A DNA stretch of 64,000 bases, taken from contig JAFZKB010000027.1 of the NCBI GenBank assembly GCA_017551865.1, forward strand, positions 124,001 through 188,000, read 5' to 3'. Below the pieces are notes generated by a model, which saw only the letters and a program-made list of their open reading frames with translations, was not told the DNA's origin and did not search any database. Positions 19,304-26,688 of this stretch are shown here, piece by piece. The translations under genes were made by a program, and so were the position numbers. This DNA is from Clostridiales bacterium (lineage in GTDB: Bacteria; Bacillota; Clostridia; Saccharofermentanales; Saccharofermentanaceae). How positions within the stretch are numbered: position 1 is the stretch's first letter; every line of letters starts with the position of its first letter.

Positions 19304-19317
19304 CGAAATCGATTTCG
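19304..19317. promoter_or_regulatory. LacI/CcpA-type operator upstream of the xylanase promoter
   Basis: CGAAATCGATTTCG is a perfect 14-bp palindrome with the central CG typical of LacI-family operators. It differs from a CcpA cre site mainly at the outermost bases. It ends about 10 bp upstream of the -35 box, so it could serve an activating or a road-blocking regulator. Confidence 0.65.
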
Positions 19318-19341
19318 AAACTTTTTTGAGATGAAACAAAA

Positions 19342-19369
19342 GACTGCTTCCGATTTTTCGAAAGCAGTC
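19342..19369 (-). terminator. Terminator after the DtxR-family gene
   Basis: GACTGCTTCCG and CGAAAGCAGTC pair over 11 bp with one wobble, followed on the minus strand by TTTTGTTTC. Confidence 0.75.
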
Positions 19370-19397
19370 CTGAATAATTCCTCAATACTATGAAACC

Positions 19398-19799
19398 TTA
19401 TTTTCCGTTCTTCATCTGCGCCTTAACAGTTTTCAGATGCTTCTTGATCTTGGAAAAAGAGCTGTCACTTAAATCGTGCTCGATACGGCAGGCATCCTTC
19501 GCCGCCGTCTTCTCATCAACTCCGAGAAGTACCAGAGCTTCCGTAAGCACCTTATGCCGATCATAGATCTTCTTTGCGATACTTTTCCCTTCAGATGTTA
19601 AAGAAATCAGGCCTTCTTCATCGATTGTAATGAGTTCTTTACTCTTCAGAATGCCCATTGCCCGGCTGACGCTCGGCTTGGAAAGCTCCATCTCATGCGC
19701 AACATCGATAGAACGTACACTTCCCTTCTTTTCCGAAAGGATAAGTATCGTCTCCAGATAATCTTCGCCGGATTCGTATAGACCATTCATTTCATTCAC
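19398..19799 (-). CDS. DtxR/MntR-family metal-dependent transcriptional regulator
   Basis: 133 aa. N-terminal winged helix (YLETILILSEKKGSVRSIDVAHEMELSKPSVSRAM) and a dimerisation region containing DACRIEHDLS, whose Cys, Glu and His are metal ligands in this family; a histidine in YDRHKVL matches another ligand. Such regulators respond to Fe(II) or Mn(II). The short length, without the SH3-like third domain, resembles MntR-type proteins. It is the last gene of an operon after two single-pass membrane proteins (6 bp gap), with no metal transporter in the window. Fe versus Mn cannot be decided. Confidence 0.9.
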   Translation of the reverse strand: MNEMNGLYESGEDYLETILILSEKKGSVRSIDVAHEMELSKPSVSRAMGILKSKELITIDEEGLISLTSEGKSIAKKIYDRHKVLTEALVLLGVDEKTAAKDACRIEHDLSDSSFSKIKKHLKTVKAQMKNGK

Positions 19800-19805
19800 C
19801 TCAAC

Positions 19806-20333
19806 TTATAAAGCAGCAAGATAATCCAGTATATCACCTACAATCGTACCGGTTCCGCCAATGCCGTTTCCGACATAAAGTGCCTCTCTTACATAACCTG
19901 GATCAAGCTGCCACATTCCGTTTGTCCGCTCGAAAACAAAATAACATGTTCCCTTGGTCTTGTCTACACACGTTAACTCTACGGTGACGATCATATACTG
20001 ATCTTTTTTTTCGACTTTCTCGATATCGAAGACCACACCCTGCAGGATCGACTGTCTGGCGAGTTCTTCGGTTTCATATCTTTCTTTTCGCAGCGTATAG
20101 CAAAGAGAAATACAGTCAGTTCCGATATCCAGATCTGTCTCCAGGGGTTTATAGTTCGACCAGGTGCTGCTGTTGTGATTGATGGCCCCATAAGACTCGA
20201 GAATATACTCGACACGCTTCTTGACCTGTGCGTTGTCGCTTCCCGGACCATACTTATTAAAAAAATAAAATGCGACCATGCCAATTAAAACTACGCCTAT
20301 GAAAATAAGCGCAATAATGTAACTCTTCTTCAT
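19806..20333 (-). CDS. Single-pass membrane protein, paralogue of the next gene upstream
   Basis: 175 aa. Begins MKKSYIIALIFIGVVLIGM, one transmembrane helix with no lipobox; the rest should lie outside the membrane. The extracellular part has an early helix with a TYR/ESYGAI-like pattern and a beta-rich half (MIVTVELTCVDKTKGTCYFVFERTNGMWQLDPGY), which resembles small secreted domains with an NTF2-like or cystatin-like layout. The start MKKSY and overall plan match the 186-aa protein 20 bp upstream, so they are diverged duplicates. It lies 6 bp before the DtxR-family gene. Function unknown. Confidence 0.7.
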   Translation of the reverse strand: MKKSYIIALIFIGVVLIGMVAFYFFNKYGPGSDNAQVKKRVEYILESYGAINHNSSTWSNYKPLETDLDIGTDCISLCYTLRKERYETEELARQSILQGVVFDIEKVEKKDQYMIVTVELTCVDKTKGTCYFVFERTNGMWQLDPGYVREALYVGNGIGGTGTIVGDILDYLAAL

Positions 20334-20352
20334 CTGTCTCTTCTCCTCTTTT

Positions 20353-20913
20353 TTAGATAGTCTTCATCTGGGAAACTATCTTATCAATTGCAGATTCTTC
20401 GAGAGAGTCATACGACTGTCCGTCGATCATGACGTCGCTTACCGCGTCCATAGTATTGGACAGCACCCATTCGCCATCGTAGTAAAAATACTCAAGGACA
20501 ACATCCCCTTCATGGTCCCCGTAGTAAATGTGTACGTTGACTTCGGCATCACGGCCGCTGATCGTTGTGCTGGCAATATAAAACTTGGCGTTGTTCAGGA
20601 CATTTCCCGTAAGTTTTGAGAAAAGAGCCTGTCCGTCCACCTTGGATCCCGTCATCTGGGAAACGATATCCGATGCCGCCTCAATATAAGAAGTATCGAC
20701 CTTGTCTCCTGAATGAAGAAGATCATTCTGTCCGGGAAGCGGAGGAATATAATCAGAATCCACCTCAGTACAGCCTGCAGCAACCATCGTCTTTGCAGCA
20801 CATTCACGGACCTGCGCCTTTTTGGTGCGGTGATCCTGAATAATGCCGGCGACGATCATCACGACAAACATCAGCCCGACAGCTAGTAAACCAACAACAT
20901 ACGACTTTTTCAC
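20353..20913 (-). CDS. Single-pass membrane protein with GTG start
   Basis: 186 aa. The start is GTG at 20913, preceded by GGGAG; the protein opens MKKSYVVGLLAVGLMFVVM like its downstream paralogue. After one transmembrane helix comes an extracellular domain with MVAAGCTEVDSDY and a beta-rich C-terminal half (AEVNVHIYYGDHEGDVVLEYFYYDGEWVLSN). No known motif. First gene of the three-gene unit ending with the DtxR-family regulator, which suggests a role in the cell envelope linked to metal status; this is inference from gene order. Confidence 0.7.
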   Translation of the reverse strand: MKKSYVVGLLAVGLMFVVMIVAGIIQDHRTKKAQVRECAAKTMVAAGCTEVDSDYIPPLPGQNDLLHSGDKVDTSYIEAASDIVSQMTGSKVDGQALFSKLTGNVLNNAKFYIASTTISGRDAEVNVHIYYGDHEGDVVLEYFYYDGEWVLSNTMDAVSDVMIDGQSYDSLEESAIDKIVSQMKTI

Positions 20914-21027
20914 AGTCCAGTTCTCCCACGTTTAAATCATTTTGATGATAACACAACGCGCGGGACTTTGTAAACAATTTGTGAACAAATTTGAAATTTC
21001 TTCATTTTTCGGATCCTAAAGAAAGGA

Positions 21028-21801
21028 TCAGTGATCGGTATGCACATCGATCTGCGGAAACGGGATCGAGATATCGTTTCTGGAAAGCGCTGAATCGATG
21101 GTTTTCAGAGCACGTCTTCTCACTCCGGCACGATTCTGCGGAGCACAATTAATGCGCAGTCTAAAGAGTTTAGACGAATCCTGATAATCCTGAAGGCCTA
21201 AAAACTCAGCCTTTCTCACTTCTTTCCATGAAGAGATCTCGGAAACGATTTCTTTAAAGACGGTATCAATCTTCTCTGTGTCTTCTTCGTAGGAAAGCGG
21301 AATGTCGAGGCAAAGGATATCTGAATAAATGAAGACCTTATCGATATTGCGGTTACAGATGCGGACTTCATATCCCTCTTCCCCGTTCACGATTCGTGTG
21401 GATTTTAAAGTCATGTTCGATACTTTTCCCACATGATCACCGATCTTGACGACATCACCGATACGGAAGAAGTTCTCACTTAAAATATTCACGCCCATGA
21501 TGATATCTTTAAGTGCATCCTGAAGGGCCAGACCGACGATCACGCTGGCGATCCCGAGTCCGGCAATGGCACTTGTGACATTGATGCCGTTGATCTGCAG
21601 GATTAAAAGCACGCAGAGGATTGCAAGCGAATACTTAATGATGTTCAGTACTACTGCCGCAAACGCATCTTTCTTCTCGGATTTCCCGATGATCTTCCGA
21701 ACAAAGCGGCGGGTCGCGATCCAGATCACGAGGACCACGATAACGATAGCGATACAAAGATATGGTTTCGGCGATAAAAGCCAATTTACGATTTCATCCA
21801 T
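21028..21801 (-). CDS. mscS: Small-conductance mechanosensitive channel (MscS family)
   Basis: 257 aa, minimal MscS size. An N-terminal transmembrane helix, a second around residues 50-68, then the pore helix region with AIAGLGIASVIVGLALQDALKDIIMGVNIL, rich in Gly and Ala as in MscS TM3. The cytoplasmic beta domain follows (FRIGDVVKIGDHVGKV, LKSTRIVNGEEGYEVRICN). It opens under membrane tension on hypo-osmotic shock to release solutes. GGAG lies six bases before the ATG. Monocistronic by appearance. Confidence 0.93.
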   Translation of the reverse strand: MDEIVNWLLSPKPYLCIAIVIVVLVIWIATRRFVRKIIGKSEKKDAFAAVVLNIIKYSLAILCVLLILQINGINVTSAIAGLGIASVIVGLALQDALKDIIMGVNILSENFFRIGDVVKIGDHVGKVSNMTLKSTRIVNGEEGYEVRICNRNIDKVFIYSDILCLDIPLSYEEDTEKIDTVFKEIVSEISSWKEVRKAEFLGLQDYQDSSKLFRLRINCAPQNRAGVRRRALKTIDSALSRNDISIPFPQIDVHTDH

Positions 21802-21862
21802 AATTCACTCCGAAAAGAAAAATCACAAGAATCATTATACGGAAAAACAGAAAAAAGAAAAA

Positions 21863-21890
21863 GCGCCCACAGCAAAATGTCTGCGGACGC
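21863..21890 (-). terminator. Terminator of tRNA-Pro
   Basis: Arms GCGCCCACAG and CTGCGGACGC pair over 10 bp with wobbles, then TTTTTCTTTTTT on the minus strand. Confidence 0.75.
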
Positions 21891-21897
21891 CCTTTAC

Positions 21898-21973
21898 TGG
21901 TCGGAGTGGCGAGACTCGAACTCGCGGCCTCTTGCTCCCGAAGCAAGCACTCTACCACCTGAGCCACACCCCG
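21898..21973 (-). tRNA. tRNA-Pro (anticodon CGG)
   Basis: 76 nt on the minus strand with encoded CCA. Acceptor arm CGGGGTG/CACTCCG, D-arm GCTC..GAGT, anticodon arm CTTGC-TTCGGGA-GCAAG placing CGG at positions 34-36, and T-arm GCGAG-TTCGAGT-CTCGC. It decodes CCG. A consensus promoter precedes it and a terminator follows. Confidence 0.96.
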
Positions 21974-21988
21974 ATTACGAACTTCTAA

Positions 21989-22017
21989 ATAATACTTCTT
22001 TCATGCGGTCATGTCAA
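21989..22017 (-). promoter_or_regulatory. Consensus promoter of tRNA-Pro
   Basis: -35 TTGACA (22012-22017) and -10 TATTAT (21989-21994) on the minus strand, 17-bp spacer, ending 15 bp before the tRNA. Confidence 0.9.
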
Positions 22018-22056
22018 CCAAAATCTTATAAAAGAAAGGCGAATATTGTTTTTTGT

Positions 22057-22096
22057 GCAATTTGTAATTGCGGGGACAGAAAAAGCATAATACTAT
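22057..22096 (+). promoter_or_regulatory. Putative promoter and palindrome ahead of the Thr-rich-linker lipoprotein gene
   Basis: TTGCGG (22068-22073) and TACTAT (22091-22096) with 17-bp spacing form a weak promoter. GCAATT-TGT-AATTGC (22057-22071) is a 6-bp inverted repeat overlapping the -35 box, a possible operator. Confidence 0.4.
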
Positions 22097-22144
22097 TAAG
22101 TCAAAGTACGTAAGATTTTTTAACTTTTGGAGAGAGTGAAGCGT

Positions 22145-23371
22145 ATGAAAAAGAAACTTTCCGGCGTAATCGCCACCATTTTGACTTTTGCACTTCTTCT
22201 GACTTCCTGTGCTTCCGGAAGTTCATCCGATAAGAAAAAGGATGACGACAAGCAGAAAGACGATCTGAATGAAGATATCGTCGAAGTAATTGATGACTAT
22301 TTCAAAGCGCTTTCGGGCATGTCTTTCGGAAAGCTTTCCAAATACACGGAGACGACAAAGTTTTCCGATCTGGAGCTTTCCTCCGATGAAAGCGATATCT
22401 ATAACGAGTATCTGAGTAGAATCAAATACAAGATCTTCTCTGCAGACGGCAAGGAAAAGAAAGGTAAAGGCTCCGTAAAGCTTAAGCTCACATATATCGA
22501 TATCCCGCGCCTGATGCTCGATCTTGATGAGCAGTGCACCGCCGATGACATCCTGGAGGCTCTAAACGGCAAGAAAGTGAAGACATTAAAGGAAAATGTC
22601 GAGCTGGAGATGGTCTATGAAGATTCCTGGAAGATCAAGGACGATACCTTGATCTATAATCTTCTGATCAACGGAAGCTATACGGATATCCACGATGCTC
22701 TTTATCCGGAAGATGAACCTGACGTAACGACCGAAAGCACCGAAGAGCCGACAACGACGACTACTGAAGAGCCAACGACTACGACAACGGAAGAACCAAC
22801 CACCACAACCACAGAAGAACCAACTACCACTTCAACGGAAGAACCGGCTACCACTACTACGGAAGCGCCGACGACAACCACAGAAGAACCTGCGACCACG
22901 ACGACGAAGGAAACCACCAAGGCAACCGAAAGCACGACTACGCCATCTTCGAGAAAATCCTACAACAAAGGACTGAGCGAAAGTGAATTTACGTCAAAAA
23001 TGGAATCCGCAGGCTTCACCGTTATGGAAGAAACCGACGAGGATGCCATGAAGCTTCTCATCGCGATGCATGAAGGCTGCTATGTCTCCTACTATCACTT
23101 CTCTTCTGTTGACGAGGCAGGAGAATACTATGACGAAAGCTACGAAGAGATCTCTGAATACAAGGAGGACGGCGAATTTACCGGGACTATCACAGAGAAA
23201 AACGGCATAGCCAAAGGCGAGGGCCAGTTCTCTGACGAAAGCGATATGGAGGGACTTCAGGCCACATTCGTCCTGATCCATGCAGATGACACGATGATCA
23301 TCATCCTCTGCCAGAAAGGATATGAGAGCAATCTCAAAGCCGTAAGCGATGCGCTAGGTTATAAGTTCTGA
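22145..23371 (+). CDS. Secreted lipoprotein with Thr/Glu/Pro-rich spacer
   Basis: 408 aa from the ATG at 22145; an in-frame TTG six codons earlier is less likely because the GGAGAG ribosome binding site would lie inside the gene. Signal peptide with lipobox LLTSC, then a lysine/aspartate-rich stretch. The first domain (about 45-195) has FKALSGMSFGKLSKYTETTKF, a layout typical of lipid-anchored proteins with an NTF2-like fold. A low-complexity linker of repeated EEPTTTTT units (about 200-270) leads to a second domain (about 280-408) starting LSESEFTSKMESAGFTVMEE. Function unknown. Probably a wall-spanning surface protein. Confidence 0.8.
   Translation: MKKKLSGVIATILTFALLLTSCASGSSSDKKKDDDKQKDDLNEDIVEVIDDYFKALSGMSFGKLSKYTETTKFSDLELSSDESDIYNEYLSRIKYKIFSADGKEKKGKGSVKLKLTYIDIPRLMLDLDEQCTADDILEALNGKKVKTLKENVELEMVYEDSWKIKDDTLIYNLLINGSYTDIHDALYPEDEPDVTTESTEEPTTTTTEEPTTTTTEEPTTTTTEEPTTTSTEEPATTTTEAPTTTTEEPATTTTKETTKATESTTTPSSRKSYNKGLSESEFTSKMESAGFTVMEETDEDAMKLLIAMHEGCYVSYYHFSSVDEAGEYYDESYEEISEYKEDGEFTGTITEKNGIAKGEGQFSDESDMEGLQATFVLIHADDTMIIILCQKGYESNLKAVSDALGYKF
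22738..22911 (+). repeat. In-gene tandem repeat encoding the EEPTTTTT linker
   Basis: About nine degenerate units of GAAGAACCNACNACNACN type inside the lipoprotein gene. Length variation between strains would be expected. Confidence 0.7.
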
Positions 23372-23436
23372 TCCGTAACAAATTGAGAAATAAAAGGCGC
23401 TGTTCAAAACAAAGAAAGAACTGTCCTGGTACCGAT

Positions 23437-23733
23437 CTGCCGTATAAAAATGGGATTTCCGAAATTATACGGCAGGTCTGAAGAGGATGTGCCGTATGAA
23501 AATGAAAAAGTACTTTTCATACGGCAGTTTCAGTGAGATTTTCCGTATGAAATGAGAAAACTTAAATCTATACGGTAGTTCGGAAAGAAAGTAGCCGTAT
23601 GAAATCGGAAAAGTGCATTTCGTACGGCAAAAGAAGGGAAAATTGCCGTATGAAATCGGAAAACTTAAATCTATACGGCAGTTGGCGGATTTGGCTGCCG
23701 TATGAAATCGGATTTCGCAGAATTTTACGGCAG
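23437..23733. repeat. Array of six regularly spaced hairpin repeats
   Basis: Six units begin at about 23437, 23490, 23543, 23594, 23644 and 23695, a period of 50-53 bp. Each runs from about TGCCGTATGAAAT to ATACGGCA and folds on itself. Unit 2 has a perfect 13-bp stem, unit 1 has 11 bp, unit 4 has 12 bp with one G-T pair, and units 3, 5 and 6 have 6-8 bp. Linkers of 12-18 bp differ. Some differences are compensatory across arms, so the hairpin appears selected rather than the primary sequence. The array fills the gap between a plus-strand lipoprotein and minus-strand thrS. No gene, Cas gene or transposase accompanies it. Confidence 0.85.
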
Positions 23734-23790
23734 ATCGATGCTTCATGGCATCCGAAAGGCGTCTTCAAATTATTAAGAGGACAAGAAAAT

Positions 23791-23819
23791 GCGCTGCCTC
23801 ATTTATTTTGAGACAGCGC
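23791..23819. terminator. Bidirectional terminator between thrS and the hairpin array
   Basis: GCGCTGCCTCA and TGAGACAGCGC pair over 10 of 11 positions around a seven-base loop. T-rich runs lie on both sides: CCTTTCTTTTT on the plus strand and ATTTTCTTG on the minus strand, where it would stop thrS transcription. Confidence 0.8.
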
Positions 23820-23863
23820 CTTTCTTTTTACTTTGATTCGGATCGAAAATATCTATTCAGATC

Positions 23864-25642
23864 TCAGCTCTTTACTGCCTTCTTGGTGTTGATCTCATCG
23901 AGGAGCTTGTCACAGATCGCATCGATGCTCATAGAGCCAAGATCGCCCTCGAAACGGGATCTTACGGATACTGTGCCTTCTTCCACTTCCTTATCACCTA
24001 CAGTAAACATGTAGATGACCTTGTTGATGTTCGCTTCACGGATCTTCTTACCGAGCTTTTCAGAGCGGTCATCGACCTCGGCACGGATGCCCTTGGCCAG
24101 AAGTGCATCACGGATCTCGAAGGATCTGTCAAGATGCGCATCGGCGATCGGCAGGATACGTACCTGCTCCGGGGCCATCCAGAGAGGCAGGCAGCCGGCA
24201 TACTTTTCGATCAGGTAAGCCAGTGTTCTCTCGAAGCAGCCGAGGCTGGTTCTGTGGATGATGTACGGAAGCTTCTTCTGTCCGTCCTTATCGATGTATT
24301 CCATACCGAACTTCTCCGCAAGGAGCATATCGATCTGGATAGTAACGAGTGTATCTTCCTTACCGAATACGTTCTTATACTGAATGTCGAGTTTCGGTCC
24401 GTAGAAAGCAGCCTCATCGATACCGATACTGTACTCAAGGCCCAGATCGTCGAGGATCTTCTTCATCGCAGCCTGTGCTTCTTCCCACTGTTCCGCAGTA
24501 CCTTCGTACTTATTCTTCGGGTTTGCCGGATCCCACTGGGAGAAACGGAATGTGCAGTCCTCCAGAAGTCCGACAGTGCCGAGGAAGTATTTTGCAAGTT
24601 CAAGGCAGTTGCCGAATTCCTGTTCGAGCTGATCCGGGCGGATAATGTAATGGCCCTCGGAGATGGTGAACTGACGGACACGGATCAGACCATGCATCTC
24701 TCCACTATCCTCATTTCTGAACAGTGTAGATGTCTCAGTCAGACGCATCGGCAGGTCACGATAACTTCTCTGGCGGTTCAGGAATACCTGATACTGGAAC
24801 GGACATGTCATCGGACGGAGAGCGAAGCATTCCTTGCTCTCATCATCGGCATCGCCCATGATGAACATACCGTCACGGTAGTGATCCCAGTGACCGGAGA
24901 TCTTATAGAGGTCACGCTTGGCAAAATACGGTGTCTTGGTCAGAAGGCAGCCTTTAGACTGCTCGACATCTTCTACCCAGCGCTGCAGGAGCTGTACGAC
25001 ACGTGCACCCTTCGGAAGCAGGATCGGAAGTCCCTGACCGATATAATCGACAGTGGTGAAGTATTCGAGTTCACGGCCGAGCTTGTTGTGGTCACGCTTC
25101 AGCGCTTCTTCTCTTGCCGCAACGAAAGCCTTGAGCTGCTCCTTATCCGGGAAAGATGTACCGTAGATACGCTGCAGCATCTTATTCTTTTCAGAGCCTC
25201 TCCAGTAGGCGCCGGCACAGGAAAGAAGCTTGAAAGCCTTGATATCACCTGTCTTTTCCATATGAGGACCAGCACACAGGTCAGTAAAATCTCCCTGCTT
25301 GTAAAAAGAGATGACGGCGTCGTCCGGAAGGTCATCGATAAGCTCTACCTTATACGGCTCATCCATCTTCACCATCAGTTCTCTGGCCTCATTTCTGGGA
25401 AGCTCAAATCTCTCGATCGGGATATTCTCCTTTACGATTTTCTTCATTTCTTCTTCGATCTTCTTCAGATCGTCTGCCGAGAAAGCCTCATCACGGTCAA
25501 AATCGTAGTAGAAACCGTCGTCGATGGCAGGACCGATGGCAAGCTTTGTCTCCGGCCACAGTCTCTTTACGGCCTGCGCCATGATGTGGGACGTACTGTG
25601 ACGATACCTGTTTCTCTCTTCTTTAATCTCAAAATCAACCAT
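23864..25642 (-). CDS. thrS: Threonyl-tRNA synthetase lacking the TGS domain
   Basis: 592 aa. Charges tRNA-Thr. It starts directly at the editing (SAD) domain, with HSTSHIMAQAVK supplying the HxxxH zinc-type motif and CAGPH further on. The class II catalytic core has motif 2 with FRNEDSGEMHGLIRVRQFT and motif 3 around RTSLGCFERTLAYLIE; the catalytic zinc Cys is in RPMTCPFQYQ. The C-terminal anticodon-binding domain is present. Canonical enzymes of about 640 aa have an extra N-terminal TGS domain; here it is absent, and the T-box terminator just upstream leaves no room for it. GGAGG precedes the ATG. Confidence 0.96.
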   Translation of the reverse strand: MVDFEIKEERNRYRHSTSHIMAQAVKRLWPETKLAIGPAIDDGFYYDFDRDEAFSADDLKKIEEEMKKIVKENIPIERFELPRNEARELMVKMDEPYKVELIDDLPDDAVISFYKQGDFTDLCAGPHMEKTGDIKAFKLLSCAGAYWRGSEKNKMLQRIYGTSFPDKEQLKAFVAAREEALKRDHNKLGRELEYFTTVDYIGQGLPILLPKGARVVQLLQRWVEDVEQSKGCLLTKTPYFAKRDLYKISGHWDHYRDGMFIMGDADDESKECFALRPMTCPFQYQVFLNRQRSYRDLPMRLTETSTLFRNEDSGEMHGLIRVRQFTISEGHYIIRPDQLEQEFGNCLELAKYFLGTVGLLEDCTFRFSQWDPANPKNKYEGTAEQWEEAQAAMKKILDDLGLEYSIGIDEAAFYGPKLDIQYKNVFGKEDTLVTIQIDMLLAEKFGMEYIDKDGQKKLPYIIHRTSLGCFERTLAYLIEKYAGCLPLWMAPEQVRILPIADAHLDRSFEIRDALLAKGIRAEVDDRSEKLGKKIREANINKVIYMFTVGDKEVEEGTVSVRSRFEGDLGSMSIDAICDKLLDEINTKKAVKS

Positions 25643-25686
25643 TTCGCTTTCCTCCTTCTTATGGTTTCACTAGAGTTTCCCGGGAT

Positions 25687-25949
25687 ACAAAAAACCACGC
25701 ATCCCGATCATAGGGATGCATGGCTGCACGGTTCCACCCTAATTGCCCGGAAAACTTCCCGGACCACTCATAACCCCTGGTAACGCTTGTAGGCAGCGGC
25801 TGCTTCATACTTGAATACTCGTTCCGAAGCGCGACTCCGAGGTGGTACTTCCCATTTTGCTCCTGTAAAAGAACTTCCAGCCGATGGTCCTTTCTCTCTG
25901 GCAGGAACCTGATGTTATGGAAAACATGTCCTCATCAACGTCCTTAATT
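25687..25949 (-). ncRNA. T-box riboswitch upstream of thrS (Thr, ACC specifier likely)
   Basis: The T-box sequence AGGGTGGAACCGTGC lies at 25726-25740 on the minus strand. The terminator stem CCATGCATCCC/GGGATGCGTGG (25695-25723) is followed by TTTTTT. Upstream, the stem I region carries GATGAGG at its base and GGAAGTACCACCTCGG near the specifier loop, where ACC, a Thr codon, fits the downstream gene. Uncharged tRNA-Thr(GGU) would pair and favour the antiterminator, letting thrS be transcribed. Confidence 0.92.
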
Positions 25950-25955
25950 GAACAC

Positions 25956-25984
25956 AGTTTATTCCATCGTTTCCGTAATTGCAA
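25956..25984 (-). promoter_or_regulatory. Candidate promoter of the T-box leader
   Basis: -35 TTGCAA (25979-25984) and -10 TAAACT (25956-25961) on the minus strand with 17-bp spacing, directly ahead of the T-box stem I. Confidence 0.5.
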
Positions 25985-26004
25985 TACCCTTTTTGTATAA
26001 AGAC

Positions 26005-26685
26005 TCAATGGATATGCAGCTTTTCTTCCAGATGGAATGCGAAAAGTCTTGTCTTGGCGATGACCGGATCGGACGGATCGTTCGAAAGGCCCTGCACCAT
26101 GACATAGTAGCCGTTCGATACTATGATTTCGAGATAGCAGTAGCCCATCGACCGGTTCTTATCGTCGAGATAGCCCTCATAAAGAGCCATGTAAGGCTTT
26201 TTCACCATATCTCTCGTATCTAATGGCGCACTGGATGTCAGATACTCTTCCACAAGCGTATCCAGGGTCTTTCCCTGCAGTTCCTCGACAGTTACGATCA
26301 TCATCATGGACTCATCGAGAGCGATAAAACCGGTCCCTGTCTCGCCCTTTATCGGGGAAAGTCCTTCACTTTCGCAAAGTGCCCTTACCTCGGAAACATT
26401 GATATGGAGCTTTTCCGGAATAGGTTCTTCCTTTTTCGGGCGAAGTCTCCAGAGTTTCTCATAGAAAGTCAGTTTCTCCGTTTTCTCATCGTCGCCCCAG
26501 ATGGAATCCTCATCGATCACATCCACGGTGGGAGAAGTCTCTTTGTCTTTTGTCCCGGATTTATCTTTTCCGATCATATATCCGACACCGCCTGCGACAG
26601 CAGCAATAACGATTGCTGCGCAAAGGATCACGGCGACATTCTTCCAGAAGTTAAAGGTCCTATAGAAAGGTACGTGGTCAGACAT
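26005..26685 (-). CDS. Single-pass membrane protein following the ADP-ribosylglycohydrolase
   Basis: 226 aa. A short cytoplasmic start, one transmembrane helix at about residues 15-38 (VAVILCAAIVIAAVAGG), a charged linker (residues 40-85), and an extracellular domain of about 140 aa with GTGFIALDESMMMIVTVEELQG and GYCYLEIIVSNGYYVMVQGL, a mixed alpha/beta pattern. No known family recognised. The start codon lies 3 bp after the stop of the upstream gene, so they are tightly coupled. Role unknown; see the operon finding. Confidence 0.7.
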   Translation of the reverse strand: MSDHVPFYRTFNFWKNVAVILCAAIVIAAVAGGVGYMIGKDKSGTKDKETSPTVDVIDEDSIWGDDEKTEKLTFYEKLWRLRPKKEEPIPEKLHINVSEVRALCESEGLSPIKGETGTGFIALDESMMMIVTVEELQGKTLDTLVEEYLTSSAPLDTRDMVKKPYMALYEGYLDDKNRSMGYCYLEIIVSNGYYVMVQGLSNDPSDPVIAKTRLFAFHLEEKLHIH

Positions 26686-26688
26686 TTC

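Larger units (their letters stand above)
23393..23823. repeat. Long-range inverted repeat enclosing the hairpin array
   Basis: AAAGGCGCTGT plus TCAAAA (23393-23409) pairs with TTTTGA plus ACAGCGCCTTT (23806-23823), 17 bp with a single bulged G at 23812. It encloses the whole six-hairpin array. The right arm is shared with a local bidirectional terminator hairpin, so the two folds are mutually exclusive. It may be a terminal inverted repeat of a small mobile element, or half of a duplicated terminator. Confidence 0.6.

Noticed and set aside
22702..22935. Minus-strand Val-rich ORF
   Set aside because: Simple complement of the Thr-rich repeat linker.
23437..23733. CRISPR array
   Set aside because: Units are inverted repeats with variable inner sequence, repeat length and identity are not constant, and there is no Cas gene.
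23465..23768. Small minus-strand ORFs across the hairpin array
   Set aside because: Repeat steps of 50, 51 and 53 are not multiples of three throughout, no ribosome binding site is seen, and the peptides merely echo the repeat.
24134..25783. 549-codon plus-strand ORF
   Set aside because: Antisense to thrS, which has full family motifs; it is a codon-bias shadow.
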